Assembly: GCA_030267965.1 (NCBI GenBank)
Contig: BRYA01000556.1
Coordinates: forward strand, 1 to 22,683
Direction of reading: 5' to 3'
Length of the DNA stretch: 22,683 nucleotides
Source: Triparma columacea
Taxonomy: Eukaryota > Sar > Bolidophyceae > Parmales > Triparmaceae
Program-made: the position numbers and the translations under genes
Shown here: positions 8,667-17,000 of the stretch, in pieces
Layout: each line of letters begins with the position of its first letter
How positions within the stretch are numbered: position 1 is the first letter of the stretch
Notes under the pieces: generated by a model
What the model was told of the DNA's origin: nothing
The model's input: only the letters and a program-made list of their open reading frames with translations
The model's database searches: none

Positions 8667-9830
8667 TTAAAACATTCCCCTGAAGGGCGTGCTGCCCTTG
8701 GGCGCGTGCTCCTGGCAGTAGCGCGTCTGCTCCGCCTCGTGCACCTCCTCCCAGTTGTCGCCGCTGCCCGCGGGCGGGTAGACGACGTGGGAGCAGCCGG
8801 GCGCCTCCCCGCTGTCGTCCACCTTCCAGCCGCCGAAGTTGGAGACCCGGCACATGTGCTTCCCGCAGCCCTCGAACGCGCACGTGTCGAAGCGGCAGGG
8901 GCAGCCCGACTTGCCGCAGGACGAGCACGTCAGCAGGGAGATGCAGGCGGGGCAGAAGTGGCCCTCGGCGGCGTTGCAGTACTTGAAGGCGCAGCTGAAG
9001 ATGGTGACGCCGGTCTTGCTGAGGCCGCAGCGGTCGCACGCGCGGGCAGTCACGGATACGCTCTTGTCGCGGCTCACGACGGTGAGCACCGGGCGCAGGT
9101 TGAAGCGGCAGACGGTCACGAAGTTGTGGTCCCTCGACGACATCTGCACGAAGCGCTTCTGCTGGAAGTTGTCGCCCGTCAGCCACTCCTCCTTCCCCTC
9201 CCACCAGGATTGGAGGATCCAGTGCAGGTCGCTCTCGCTCTTGTCCCTGCCCTTCGCCTTGCCCTTGACCTTGACCTTCGCCTTGCGCCCGCAGTCCGGC
9301 CTGTACTGCGCCAGCACCGAGTTCAGCGCGTCCGGCGCTCCCTTGCCCCGCTCCTGTACCTCCGCGAGCACCGCGTCCAGATCCGCGAGCATTCCGCGCT
9401 TCATCTCGCCGACGTAGTGCTCCAGCCCCTTGCTCTCCCGCTCATACGTCGCGTCCTCCAGGTCCCCCCAAGTCTTCTCGTCCCACCTCCCCTCCAGGCA
9501 GTCCCAGAGCATCTCCAGCTCGTGCTCCTCCAGGTCCTCGAAGCGCCTCGCGGCTGCCTCTTTAAGGTTCGCCACCGCCTCCGCCGCCGTCGCACCAACC
9601 ACCGGGCCCGGCCACACCCCCCCCCCGTCTCCCCACTCGCGCGTGCCGTACTTCGTCGTCACGGTCCCGAACGCGGGCGAAGTGGACAGCGACCTGCACA
9701 GCGGGCGCAGGCAGAAGCCCAGGGAGGGCAAGAACTTCCCCACCAGGGACAGCACGCCGTCCGGCAGTGTCGACAGCAGGTCATTCAAGGGCGGCTTGTC
9801 GCGCTCCAGCTGGGCGCGCGTCTTGGGCAT
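8667..9830 (-). CDS. Cysteine-rich putative zinc-binding protein with F-box-like N-terminus
   Basis: Single-exon 387-residue protein that I do not recognise. Residues 14-48 (LPDGVLSLVGKFLPSLGF and on to CRSLS) resemble an F-box. The middle is charged, with a Lys-rich patch KAKVKVKGKAKGRDKSES. From Cys265 to about 377 there are many cysteines and histidines in pairs (ACDRCG, CNAAEGHFCPAC, CSSCGKSGCPC, CGKHMC), suggesting several bound zinc ions. The coding sequence is far richer in G and C at third positions than the neighbouring LRR genes, yet its upstream sequence is the AT-rich LRR-family flank. An F-box plus substrate-binding role in ubiquitination is possible but only inferred. The start ATG 9830 is firm because the homologous flank ends there. 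Confidence 0.8.
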   Translation of the reverse strand: MPKTRAQLERDKPPLNDLLSTLPDGVLSLVGKFLPSLGFCLRPLCRSLSTSPAFGTVTTKYGTREWGDGGGVWPGPVVGATAAEAVANLKEAAARRFEDLEEHELEMLWDCLEGRWDEKTWGDLEDATYERESKGLEHYVGEMKRGMLADLDAVLAEVQERGKGAPDALNSVLAQYRPDCGRKAKVKVKGKAKGRDKSESDLHWILQSWWEGKEEWLTGDNFQQKRFVQMSSRDHNFVTVCRFNLRPVLTVVSRDKSVSVTARACDRCGLSKTGVTIFSCAFKYCNAAEGHFCPACISLLTCSSCGKSGCPCRFDTCAFEGCGKHMCRVSNFGGWKVDDSGEAPGCSHVVYPPAGSGDNWEEVHEAEQTRYCQEHAPKGSTPFRGMF

Positions 9831-10118
9831 TGGGGGCGATAGAAGTGGTAGTACTGATAGCGCTCGAGCTAGGGTATGACGTGAACGATTAGATGGAGAG
9901 GAGGAGATTGAAAGTTAGGGATTGGACGATGTAAGTATTGTTGGGACCAAATTTGAGCTAAAACTACAATGTGTTTGGATATGGTGTAGATAGTAGTATT
10001 GTTGTTTATATTGTGAAGCGTTTCAATGTTGTAAAGAGTATCTAAAGGTTATAATACAGCCTATAATACAGTTTTTTTGCCAATGCCCAAATCTTTCCCA
10101 AAAACCCCAAAAAAATGG
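9831..10118 (-). promoter_or_regulatory. Shared 5' flank (promoter/leader) of the cysteine-rich gene
   Basis: Close homologue of the flank at 11137-11412, in the same orientation, and of 7340-7617 in the other. On the minus strand CTGTATTATA occurs twice, 12 bases apart (10071-10062 and 10059-10050), about 220 bases before the ATG. Homology runs to ACTTCTATC a few bases before the start codon, then ends abruptly. Confidence 0.7.
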
Positions 10119-10132
10119 TTGTGGTTTTGCAA

Positions 10133-10168
10133 GCTCCAAAAAAGAAAATGTTTGTTCGTAAATATTCC
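10133..10168 (+). repeat. Short intergenic element, copy 4
   Basis: On the + strand it contains CCAAAAAAGAAAATGTTTG, TTCGTAAATATT and a final CC, matching 8585-8644. It lies between the 5' flank of the cysteine-rich gene and the 3' end of the second LRR gene. Confidence 0.6.
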
Positions 10169-10206
10169 AGGACCCTTTTGCATACCGTTAAACAGTGACT
10201 TTAGAG

Positions 10207-11136
10207 TTACAGAAACTCCAGAATAACTCTCCACAAAACTTTCGGGATCTTGTCACGTGCCTCAGTCCTCTTTAGCGGGGCTTCAACTCCGTCAATTTGC
10301 ATCTGACTATCCGGTTCAATGGGTTGATTCTCCACGTGATCCCAGGTTCCCTTGAGGCACAGAAGAGCGTTGACGCGTTCGATCACAGCGAGATTGCGGC
10401 GCCACCTGTAATGGAGGAGATCAGAGACAGTCGGCATATCTTTATCAGCAGCGGCAGTGATAAGGGCAGTGCAGTTCGAGAAGCAGTCTACACCGATGGA
10501 GACAGCGGGAGATAGACTGAGTTTCGTAAGGGCGGAGCAATTTCTGAAGGCTTGATAGCCAATCGTCGTCACTGAGTCCGGGATGGTGATGGCCGTGAGG
10601 GAGGAGCAGAATTCGAAGGCTTGATTGCCGATCGTCGTCGCTCCGTCCGGGATCGTGATGGCTGCGAGGGAGGAGCATCCGAAGAAGGCGCTATGACCAA
10701 GCGTAGTCACTGAGTCCGGAATTGTGATGGCTGCGAGGGAGGAGCATCCATGGAAGGCCAAGTTGCCAATCATCGTCACTCCGTCCGGGATGGTGATGGC
10801 CGTGAGGGAAATGCATCTGAAGAAGGTGGAAGCACCAATCGTTATCACTCCGTCCGGGATTGTGATGGTCGTGAGGGAGTGGCAGTCGTAGAAGGCGAAT
10901 TTGCCAATCATTGTCACTCCGTCTGGGATTGTGATGGCCGGGAGGGAGCGGCATCCGCAGAAGGCGCCAAAGCCAATCATCGTCACTGAGTCCGGGATTG
11001 TGATGGCCGTGAGGGAGGAGCATCCCCTGAAGGCGTAATTGCCAATCGACGTCACTCCCTCTGCAAAAGTCACCTCTGTGAGTTCACGATCATTCAAGAA
11101 GCTCTCTACGCCAGAGTACACTGCTGAGCTGGACAT
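10207..11136 (-). CDS. BspA-like leucine-rich repeat protein (paralogue 2)
   Basis: Single-exon 309-residue paralogue of the gene at 7618-8538. It has the same N-terminus (MSSSAVYSGVESF), eight 23-residue repeats and the same tail ending ARDKIPKVLWRVILEFL. Differences cluster in the variable repeat positions and in the segment before the tail, where this copy has several extra residues and lacks the basic RLKRKR of its sister. It is inverted relative to the sister; homology extends through the 5' flank and about 40 bases past the stop, so a unit of roughly 1.2 kb was duplicated. The frame stays open 57 bases upstream of ATG 11136, but that part is homologous to non-coding leader in the neighbours, so I exclude it. 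Confidence 0.9.
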   Translation of the reverse strand: MSSSAVYSGVESFLNDRELTEVTFAEGVTSIGNYAFRGCSSLTAITIPDSVTMIGFGAFCGCRSLPAITIPDGVTMIGKFAFYDCHSLTTITIPDGVITIGASTFFRCISLTAITIPDGVTMIGNLAFHGCSSLAAITIPDSVTTLGHSAFFGCSSLAAITIPDGATTIGNQAFEFCSSLTAITIPDSVTTIGYQAFRNCSALTKLSLSPAVSIGVDCFSNCTALITAAADKDMPTVSDLLHYRWRRNLAVIERVNALLCLKGTWDHVENQPIEPDSQMQIDGVEAPLKRTEARDKIPKVLWRVILEFL

Positions 11137-11412
11137 CTCGGGGAGGATAGAAGTGGTAGTACTGATAGCGCTCGAGCTAGGGTATGGCGTCAATGATTAG
11201 ATGGAGAGGAGGAGATTGAAAGTTAGGTATTTGGACGATGTAGTATTGTTGGGGACCAAATTTGAGCTAAAACTACAATGTGTTTGGATATGATGTAGAT
11301 AGTAGTATCGTTGTTTATATTATGAAGAGTTAGGTCGGTTGTAAAGAGTATCTAAAGGTTATAATACAGCCTATAATACAGTTTTTTTGCCCAATCTCAA
11401 AACCCCAAAATG
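11137..11412 (-). promoter_or_regulatory. Shared 5' flank (promoter/leader) of the second LRR gene
   Basis: Third copy of the shared upstream sequence. Like 9831-10118 it has CTGTATTATA twice on the minus strand (11381-11372 and 11369-11360), so these two copies are closer to each other than to 7340-7617. The remainder up to 11572 is AT-rich and must contain the promoter of the divergent gene at 11573; nothing else was recognised there. Confidence 0.7.
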
Positions 11413-11572
11413 CTCCCAAAACCTTCCTGAAAATCCCATTTTTTTCTCCCCCATTTTCGCTCCACTTTAAAAATCGTTTGAAAGGTGTATTTGTTTGACT
11501 TAGTGCATTCAACGTGGTATCATATCTCAATAGTATCCTTTTAATAAGATTAATCATTCAAACGTGTCGTTA

Positions 11573-14451
11573 ATGATGCCAAAATGTTCATCAACATCAC
11601 GGTCAATATCTCAAACCTCTCCTCAAAGCTCTCCTCAAGCATCAACTCAAACATCTTCACCATATTCTTCTCGATCATCTTCTCCCACATCTAATAGAAT
11701 CATTAAAAAGAGAAAGTTTGATATTCCCAATGAAAATGAGGAGGAGAACAAATATGAAAAGAAAGATGTTGAGGAGGATAATGAGGAGGACGATAAGGAG
11801 GATGATGACGACGACGACGACAATGGCGACGACAATGACGACGACGACGACGAAAACGACATCGATGATGAGAAGGAAAAGGATGAAAATATGGACAAGA
11901 AGAGTGAGCAAAAGAGCAACAAGAAGAATGAAGAAAAGAACGTCAAGAAGAACGACGAAAAGAACGTCAAAAAGAACGACAAGAAAAAGGATAAAAAGAA
12001 GGACAAGAAGAAGGAGAAAAAGAAGGAAAAAAAGAAAGAAAAGAAGTCAGAAAAGAAGTCCAAACGTCAAAAGAAATCTGTCCCCCCCACAACTTCCAAT
12101 GCCGTCACCCTCTACAGTCCCACCTCTCTCTCCAACGACACCGTAATATCCTCATCGACCTTAATCCCCTTCTCAGGAGATACCACGTTAGAACCATCAA
12201 CACAACTCCACCTCTCTACACAAACTACTACATCAAACATGGTAGAAAAACAACAAGACAAGGATATCACTAACATCGTAGCGTACAACCCACTCAGTAA
12301 AACAGGGACGGGGGAGGAGGAAGAGGATGGTGGGGGTAAATCTAGAAGTTTTAAAGATGGTGTAGGTGCGGGTGATTGGATATTAACGATACCTAAATTA
12401 TCGGATTTAAATAACGGGAAGAAGGATAATGTTGGGTATCTACCTAGGTTTGAACTCGAGGGCTCCGTTTGTAGTGACAGTAAGGAGAAGGAGGAGAGGG
12501 TGAGGTGGTTTAAGGAGACGAGCTACTTGGAAGCTTTGGTCGCTGCGGATATGATTAGGATAGGGACATTCGGGGAGGGTTATATGAATCAAATTATAGG
12601 TAACGGGACGGGGAGGAAGGATAAGACGGGAGGGGAGGACGATTATAGTGGGGGGGAAGGGTTAGAATCCCGGGAAACCGGAGGAGGAGAAGGATCCAAC
12701 GACGGAGACGGAAACTCAAAGGGGCAGACCTCAACCATAGACATGCTTGGAACAGCCGCTCCACGTGAAGCGCAAGGCGGGACACTACACAACGGGTCGG
12801 GGGAACTCGTAGAGTCCAAAGCCATGCCGGGGTACGCTTACTCTGCGGTTCATAGGAAACTTATTAAAACCCAAAAGGTTGAAAACTCAGCAGGGAGATA
12901 CGGGAAGGCCATGGAAAGATTGGGGATTATTAGGAAACGTAGGAGAATTAGAAAACGGGGAAAAGAGAAGGATTATGAAGGAGGGGAGGAGGAGGAGGAG
13001 GAGGAAGTCGGGGATACGGGGGAACTTTTAAGGGATATATTGAAAGGTGAACCGTTAACGATTGACGATTTAGGGGAGGAATTTAACGAGGGGGAAGCGG
13101 CTAGGGTTGTGGAGTGGGAGGGGGTGGAGAGGTGCCTTAATGGTGTTGTATCGGGGGACGAGGTTGAAGGAGGAGGAGGAGGAGGGGGGGGAGGTAAATA
13201 TATAAAGAAAGGGAGGATGAGAGCTGGGGACCTTTGCGGACAACAAGAGGGGGAGGAGGTTAAGGGAGGGGGAAAGGAGAGGGGGGAAAGGGTTAGGGAA
13301 TGGCTTGAAGGGAGGTGAGTGAAGGGAGCTGTGTGTGGGGGGGAGGGGGGGAGAAGGGAAACTCTGGAGCACATTTTAATCGAGAGACTATACGTTAACT
13401 CCTCCCCCACCCCCCCACCCCCCCCCACCCCCTCAGGTTCCTACCTCACATGCTGGCTGCTCCTATTGTCGATGACTACATCGTCAGCAGCTCTCTGTCC
13501 GTGTACCTAGACGCCGTAAGCTGGACCGGCTGTGGGGGATCCTGGGTTCGTGACCTCGGGGCTGCTCGGTGGGAGTGGATAAAGGGTAAGGGGGTGCGGA
13601 AGGAGTGGAGGCTCTGGGGGTACGGGGGGGGGGATAAGGAGGAGGCGGGAAAGTGGGTGGAGGGGGAGAGGGACGAGGGACTGCTAAGGGAGTACGGGGT
13701 CTGGGCGGCGAGGGTGGGAGGGGACACAAGACCCATCAGGAAACTGGGGGGAATGGGGGGGAAGGACTGGGTGAGGTGGTGCGTGGTCAAGATGCTGGGG
13801 GGAGGGAAGGGGAAGCTCGGGGCGGGGGGGGGGGGACCGGCAGAGGGGTGGGCCAAGGGGGAAAGGGCGTGGGAAGAGGTCGGGGAGGCGATAGTTGAAG
13901 CCCACGGGGTGGAGGAGGCGGCGGGGCTGCTGGAGGGGAGGTGGGAGGGAGGGGAGGGGGAGGCGGGGGGGGGAGAGTGGGTGGAACACCTGGGGAGGCT
14001 GCACGGACTGGCCATGAGAGGGAGCAGGCTGGCGAGGTGGTGCGTAGGGAGGGAGTGCAGGGGGGGGAGGGGGAAGGTCAGGAGGTGCGACGTAGACCTC
14101 TACCTGGGCAGGTGCAAGGAGGGGAGGGGGGACTGGGGTGTGGCGGAGGGGATGGTTAGGTGAGCTATATGTGATTTCGTGGTGAAGGACCTTTACGCAA
14201 TGGGGAATTCTAACAACTCGTACCCACCGGCGCACAGGCTACGCAAAGACAAGGGATGGAGGAGATCTTGCCTTGACCTCTTCTCCATACGATCCTCCTC
14301 CTCCTCCTCCTCCTCGCGAGACCTGGAGGGAGGCAAGACCGTCGAGGTCTGGGATGCGGCATGGGAGGTCGAAGGCTGGGCAGGTGTAAAGAAGTGGAAG
14401 GTCGGAGGGGACAAGAGGGAAGAATGGCGGATCTTAACGAGCTTGGAGTGA
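11573..14451 (+). CDS. Large charged low-complexity protein, unknown function
   Basis: Predicted 892-residue protein from exons 11573-13314, 13437-14159 and 14238-14451; phases match at both junctions, and donors are GTGAG. I do not recognise the family. The N-terminus is Ser/Thr-rich, followed by a basic IIKKRKF that could be a nuclear localisation signal. A strongly acidic Asp/Glu block of about 50 residues follows, then a Lys/Glu block of about 60 residues (KKKDKKKEKKK style). The middle has more ordered stretches (ETSYLEALVAADMIRIGTF; YSAVHRKLIKTQKVENSAG) and a second basic patch RKRRRIRKRGKEKD. The C-terminal third (DDYIVSSSLSVYLDAVSW) is Trp- and Gly-rich. Opposite charge blocks plus basic patches suggest a nuclear chromatin or RNA factor, which is only a guess. 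An earlier in-frame GTG at 11564 was not used; ATG 11576 is an alternative start. Confidence 0.8.
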
Positions 14452-14774
14452 GGATTCATGTAATGCGATTTAAGGCCAACGTAAAGTTGCGTTAATGGAG
14501 TTTTGGCAAGGTGTTATAGTAGCTATTGAGATTTGTTCTAACTTGTTTAGTACATGTGACAATAACGAAAAATGTCAATTTCAGGACCACTAATTTTAAT
14601 TGACGCCAAGGTGTCCCTTCCCCCTAAAACCATTTCGCTTCCTCTTGTCCAAATAAGTTTTCCCAATCTCTGATTATAATTTCGGAATAATGAGAGGATT
14701 TGGTTCGAATTTTGAGGGATTGAAAGGACTCTTGCAATCTATTTACTGGACAAATCCGACAAATACAAGAGTTC
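14452..14774. promoter_or_regulatory. Intergenic region with duplicated zinc-finger gene promoter
   Basis: The first 180 bases show nothing recognisable. From about 14631 the sequence is repeated at 15811-15948 upstream of the second zinc-finger gene (shared blocks CCTCTTGTCCAAATAAGTTT, GCAATCTATTTACTG, AAATACAAGAGTTC before ATG), so the segment 14631-14774 is probably the promoter and 5' leader of the gene at 14775. Confidence 0.6.
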
Positions 14775-15617
14775 ATGTCGTATGTACCGTCGCCTTCTGG
14801 TGAGCTGAGGGCGCATATCGACAAATTTGCGCCTAATACCACCTCAATAGATGAATTCAAGGCTGAAGAATTTCCATCTGCGGACCCTGGTATCCTTGCT
14901 GAGTTTCAAGGAGGCAACAAGAGTACATCGACAGCGGGTGGTGTCGAAGGAATGAGTAGAGAAGATATTGTTAAAGAGGATGACGTGGTACGCCATGATT
15001 TACTTGTTTGCCAACCATGTGAAGATGAGAATGTGGAGGAGGTTGTTGCTGAAGGGAAGACCAACAGCAGGAGCAAGAAGCGAAAGAGAGGAATGACGAT
15101 GGGACACTACGATGACGACGGCGACGATAATGACGAGAACGTTGACTCTTGGAATGGTGATGGTAATGGTGCGACCTGGCACCTCTGTAAGGACTGCGAC
15201 TACAAAGCGAAGAAAAAAGGCAATCTCAAGATACATCGCGCATTCATCCACAACAAAAACGTGACCTGGCACAAGTGTTCGGACTGCGACTACAAAACGA
15301 AGCAGAAAGGTAATCTCAAGAGGCATCGCGCATACATCCACAATAAAAACGTGACCTGGCACAAATGTGAGGACTGCGACTACAAAGCGAAGGAAGCAGG
15401 CTCTCTCAAGATACATTGCGCATTGATCCACAATGAAAACGTGACCTGGCACTACTGTAAGGACTGCGACTACAAAACGAAGCACAAACATAATCTCAAG
15501 ACGCATCGCGCATCTATCCACAATGAAAACGTGACCTGGCACTACTGTAAGGACTGCGACTACAAAGCGAAGCAAAAAGGCGACCTCAAGAGGCATTGCG
15601 CTAGTATCCACAAATGA
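14775..15617 (+). CDS. C2H2 zinc-finger protein with five fingers (paralogue 1)
   Basis: Single-exon 280-residue protein. The N-terminal 100 residues are acidic and Ser/Thr-rich; SRSKKRKRG at about 98-106 is a likely nuclear localisation signal, followed by an acidic Asp block. From Trp135 there are five fingers with an exact 30-residue (90-base) period: C-x2-C-x12-H-x4-H, consensus WHYCKDCDYKAK-x3-NLKRH-x4-H. The linker is N-x-NVTWH rather than the TGEKP linker of classical transcription factors, and Trp-His before the first Cys is invariant. DNA or RNA binding is inferred from the fold. The near-identical repeat units indicate recent finger multiplication. The sister gene lies 331 bases downstream in the same direction. 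A decayed sixth finger follows the stop codon. Confidence 0.92.
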   Translation: MSYVPSPSGELRAHIDKFAPNTTSIDEFKAEEFPSADPGILAEFQGGNKSTSTAGGVEGMSREDIVKEDDVVRHDLLVCQPCEDENVEEVVAEGKTNSRSKKRKRGMTMGHYDDDGDDNDENVDSWNGDGNGATWHLCKDCDYKAKKKGNLKIHRAFIHNKNVTWHKCSDCDYKTKQKGNLKRHRAYIHNKNVTWHKCEDCDYKAKEAGSLKIHCALIHNENVTWHYCKDCDYKTKHKHNLKTHRASIHNENVTWHYCKDCDYKAKQKGDLKRHCASIHK

Positions 15618-15632
15618 AATAAACCATGACCT

Positions 15633-15716
15633 TGGCATCACTGTGAGGAAACTGAGACTAACAAAGCGAAAGAAGAAAAAAGCCGAACCTCAAAACGACA
15701 TGGCGCCTCAATGGAC
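15633..15716 (+). pseudogene. Fossil sixth zinc finger downstream of paralogue 1
   Basis: After the TGA stop, the same frame continues through a second TGA into a decayed finger: WHHCEETETNKAKEEK, then SKRHGAS. It aligns with the live unit WHYCKDCDYKAKQK / LKRHCAS. The second cysteine has become Thr and the last histidine Asp. The linker differs from live linkers by a few inserted bases that created the stop. Confidence 0.65.
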
Positions 15717-15948
15717 ATGGCAACTCAATGCACTAAATACATGTTGTTTTTCTTGTAAAGCATAAATCTGCAATTAATTCACGAATCATCCCCCTACCCT
15801 ACATCGTCGCCCTTTCGCTCCCTCTTGTCCAAATAAGTTTTTCAATCTCTGATTAAAATGATCGGATTATTATCGGATTTGGTTCGTTGAATTTGAGAAA
15901 TTCAGTTGCAATCTATTTACTGTACAAATCCTATAAATACAAGAGTTC

Positions 15949-16899
15949 ATGTCGTATGTGCCGTCGCTTTCTGGTGAGCTAAGTTCGCATATCGATAAAT
16001 TTGCGCCTAATACCTCCTCAATAGATGAATTCAAGGCTGAAGAATTTCCATCTGCGGAACCTGGAGGAGGGAACAAGGGTACAACGACAGCGGGCGGTGT
16101 CGGAGGAATGAGTAGAGATAATATTGTTAAAGATGATGACGTTGTACGGCGTGTTTGCCAACCATGTGATGCAGATGAGAAGTGTGAAGTGGAGGTTGTT
16201 GCCGCTATCCTTGCTGAGTTTCAAGGAGGGAACAAGGTTACATCGACAGCGGGTGGTGATGAAGGATTGAGTAGTGATCTACTTTTTTGCCAACCATGTG
16301 ATGAGGATAAGAATGTGGAGGTTGTAGCAGAAGGGAAGACCGACAGCAGGAGCAAGAAGCGAAAGTCGAGAGGAATGACGATGAAATACTACGATGACGA
16401 CGGCAACGATAATGACGAGAACGATGGCTCTTGGAATGGTGATAGTAATGGTGCGACCTGGCACCTCTGTAAGGACTGCGACTACAAATCGAAGCAAATT
16501 GGCAACCTCAATCGGCATCGCGCATGCATCCACAACGAAAACGTGACCTGGCACAAGTGTTCGGACTGCGACTACAAAACGAAGTACAAAGGCCATCTCA
16601 AGAAGCACCGCACAAACATCCACAACGAAAACGTGACCTGGCACTACTGTAAGGACTGTGACTTCAAAGCGAAGCTAAAAAGCAACCTCAAGAAGCACTG
16701 CGCAAGTATCCACCATGAAAACGTGGTCTGGCAGTACTGTAAGGACTGCGACTACAAAGCGAAGGATAAAAGAAACCTCAAATGGCACCGCGCGAACATC
16801 CACAATGAAAACGTTACCTGGCACTACTGTAAGGACTGCGACTACAAAGCGAAACATAAAAGAAACATCTACAGACATCGCGCGAATATCCACAAATGA
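15949..16899 (+). CDS. C2H2 zinc-finger protein with five fingers (paralogue 2)
   Basis: Single-exon 316-residue tandem paralogue of the gene at 14775-15617, with the same start MSYVPS, the same acidic and basic region (SRSKKRKSRG) and five C-x2-C-x12-H-x4-H fingers of 30 residues (Trp codons at 16459, 16549, 16639, 16729, 16819). The variable positions within fingers (for example KHKRNIYRH, LKSNLKKH) differ from the sister, so nucleic-acid specificity may differ. It is 36 residues longer because its N-terminal region carries a tandem duplication: GGNK-x-TTAGG...VCQPCD at about 16063-16200 recurs as GGNKVTSTAGG...FCQPCD at 16201-16335. Probably nuclear; function unknown. Confidence 0.92.
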   Translation: MSYVPSLSGELSSHIDKFAPNTSSIDEFKAEEFPSAEPGGGNKGTTTAGGVGGMSRDNIVKDDDVVRRVCQPCDADEKCEVEVVAAILAEFQGGNKVTSTAGGDEGLSSDLLFCQPCDEDKNVEVVAEGKTDSRSKKRKSRGMTMKYYDDDGNDNDENDGSWNGDSNGATWHLCKDCDYKSKQIGNLNRHRACIHNENVTWHKCSDCDYKTKYKGHLKKHRTNIHNENVTWHYCKDCDFKAKLKSNLKKHCASIHHENVVWQYCKDCDYKAKDKRNLKWHRANIHNENVTWHYCKDCDYKAKHKRNIYRHRANIHK

Positions 16900-16916
16900 A
16901 CAAAAGTTAATGACCT

Positions 16917-17000
16917 TGGCAACACTGTGAGGAAACTGAGACTAACAAAACGAAAGAAGAAAAAGAAGCCGAACCTCAAAAACGACATGGCGACTCAATG
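16917..17000 (+). pseudogene. Fossil sixth zinc finger downstream of paralogue 2
   Basis: Homologous to 15633-15716 and showing the same loss of cysteine codons (TGTGAGGAAACTGAGACTAA). Here the fossil is out of frame with the gene upstream. The decay therefore mostly predates the tandem duplication. Confidence 0.6.

Larger units (their letters stand above)
14631..15810 (+). repeat. Tandem duplication unit 1 (zinc-finger gene with flanks)
   Basis: Unit 1 starts at CATTTCGCTTCCTCTTGTCC and contains promoter, gene and 3' flank. It recurs as unit 2 at 15811-17103. A partial third start (17104 to about 17147) follows without a gene. Offsets between the shared CTTGTCC landmarks (14644, 15824, 17117) are 1180 and 1293 bases; most of the difference is an internal duplication in the second gene. 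Confidence 0.75.

Noticed and set aside
8706..9842. Long open frame on the plus strand opposite the cysteine-rich gene
   Set aside because: It arises from the GC-rich third positions of the real minus-strand gene; it is dominated by Ala, Leu, Arg and Val and shows no domain.
11137..11193. N-terminal extension of the second LRR protein upstream of ATG 11136
   Set aside because: It would need a TTG start, and the same sequence lies upstream of the ATG in the unrelated cysteine-rich gene, so it is leader.
11647..12063. Minus-strand frame of almost pure Phe and Ser
   Set aside because: It is the complement of the Lys/Glu and Asp microsatellite-like coding region and is not a plausible protein.
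13476..14235. Long Pro/Ser-rich open frames on the minus strand opposite the large orphan gene
   Set aside because: They mirror the G-rich coding strand, have low-complexity composition and no domain, and the plus-strand gene has phase-matched introns.
15932..15939. TATAAATA just upstream of the second zinc-finger gene as a TATA box
   Set aside because: It is only about 10 bases before the ATG, too close for a normal start of transcription, and the paralogue has CGACAAATA at the same place.
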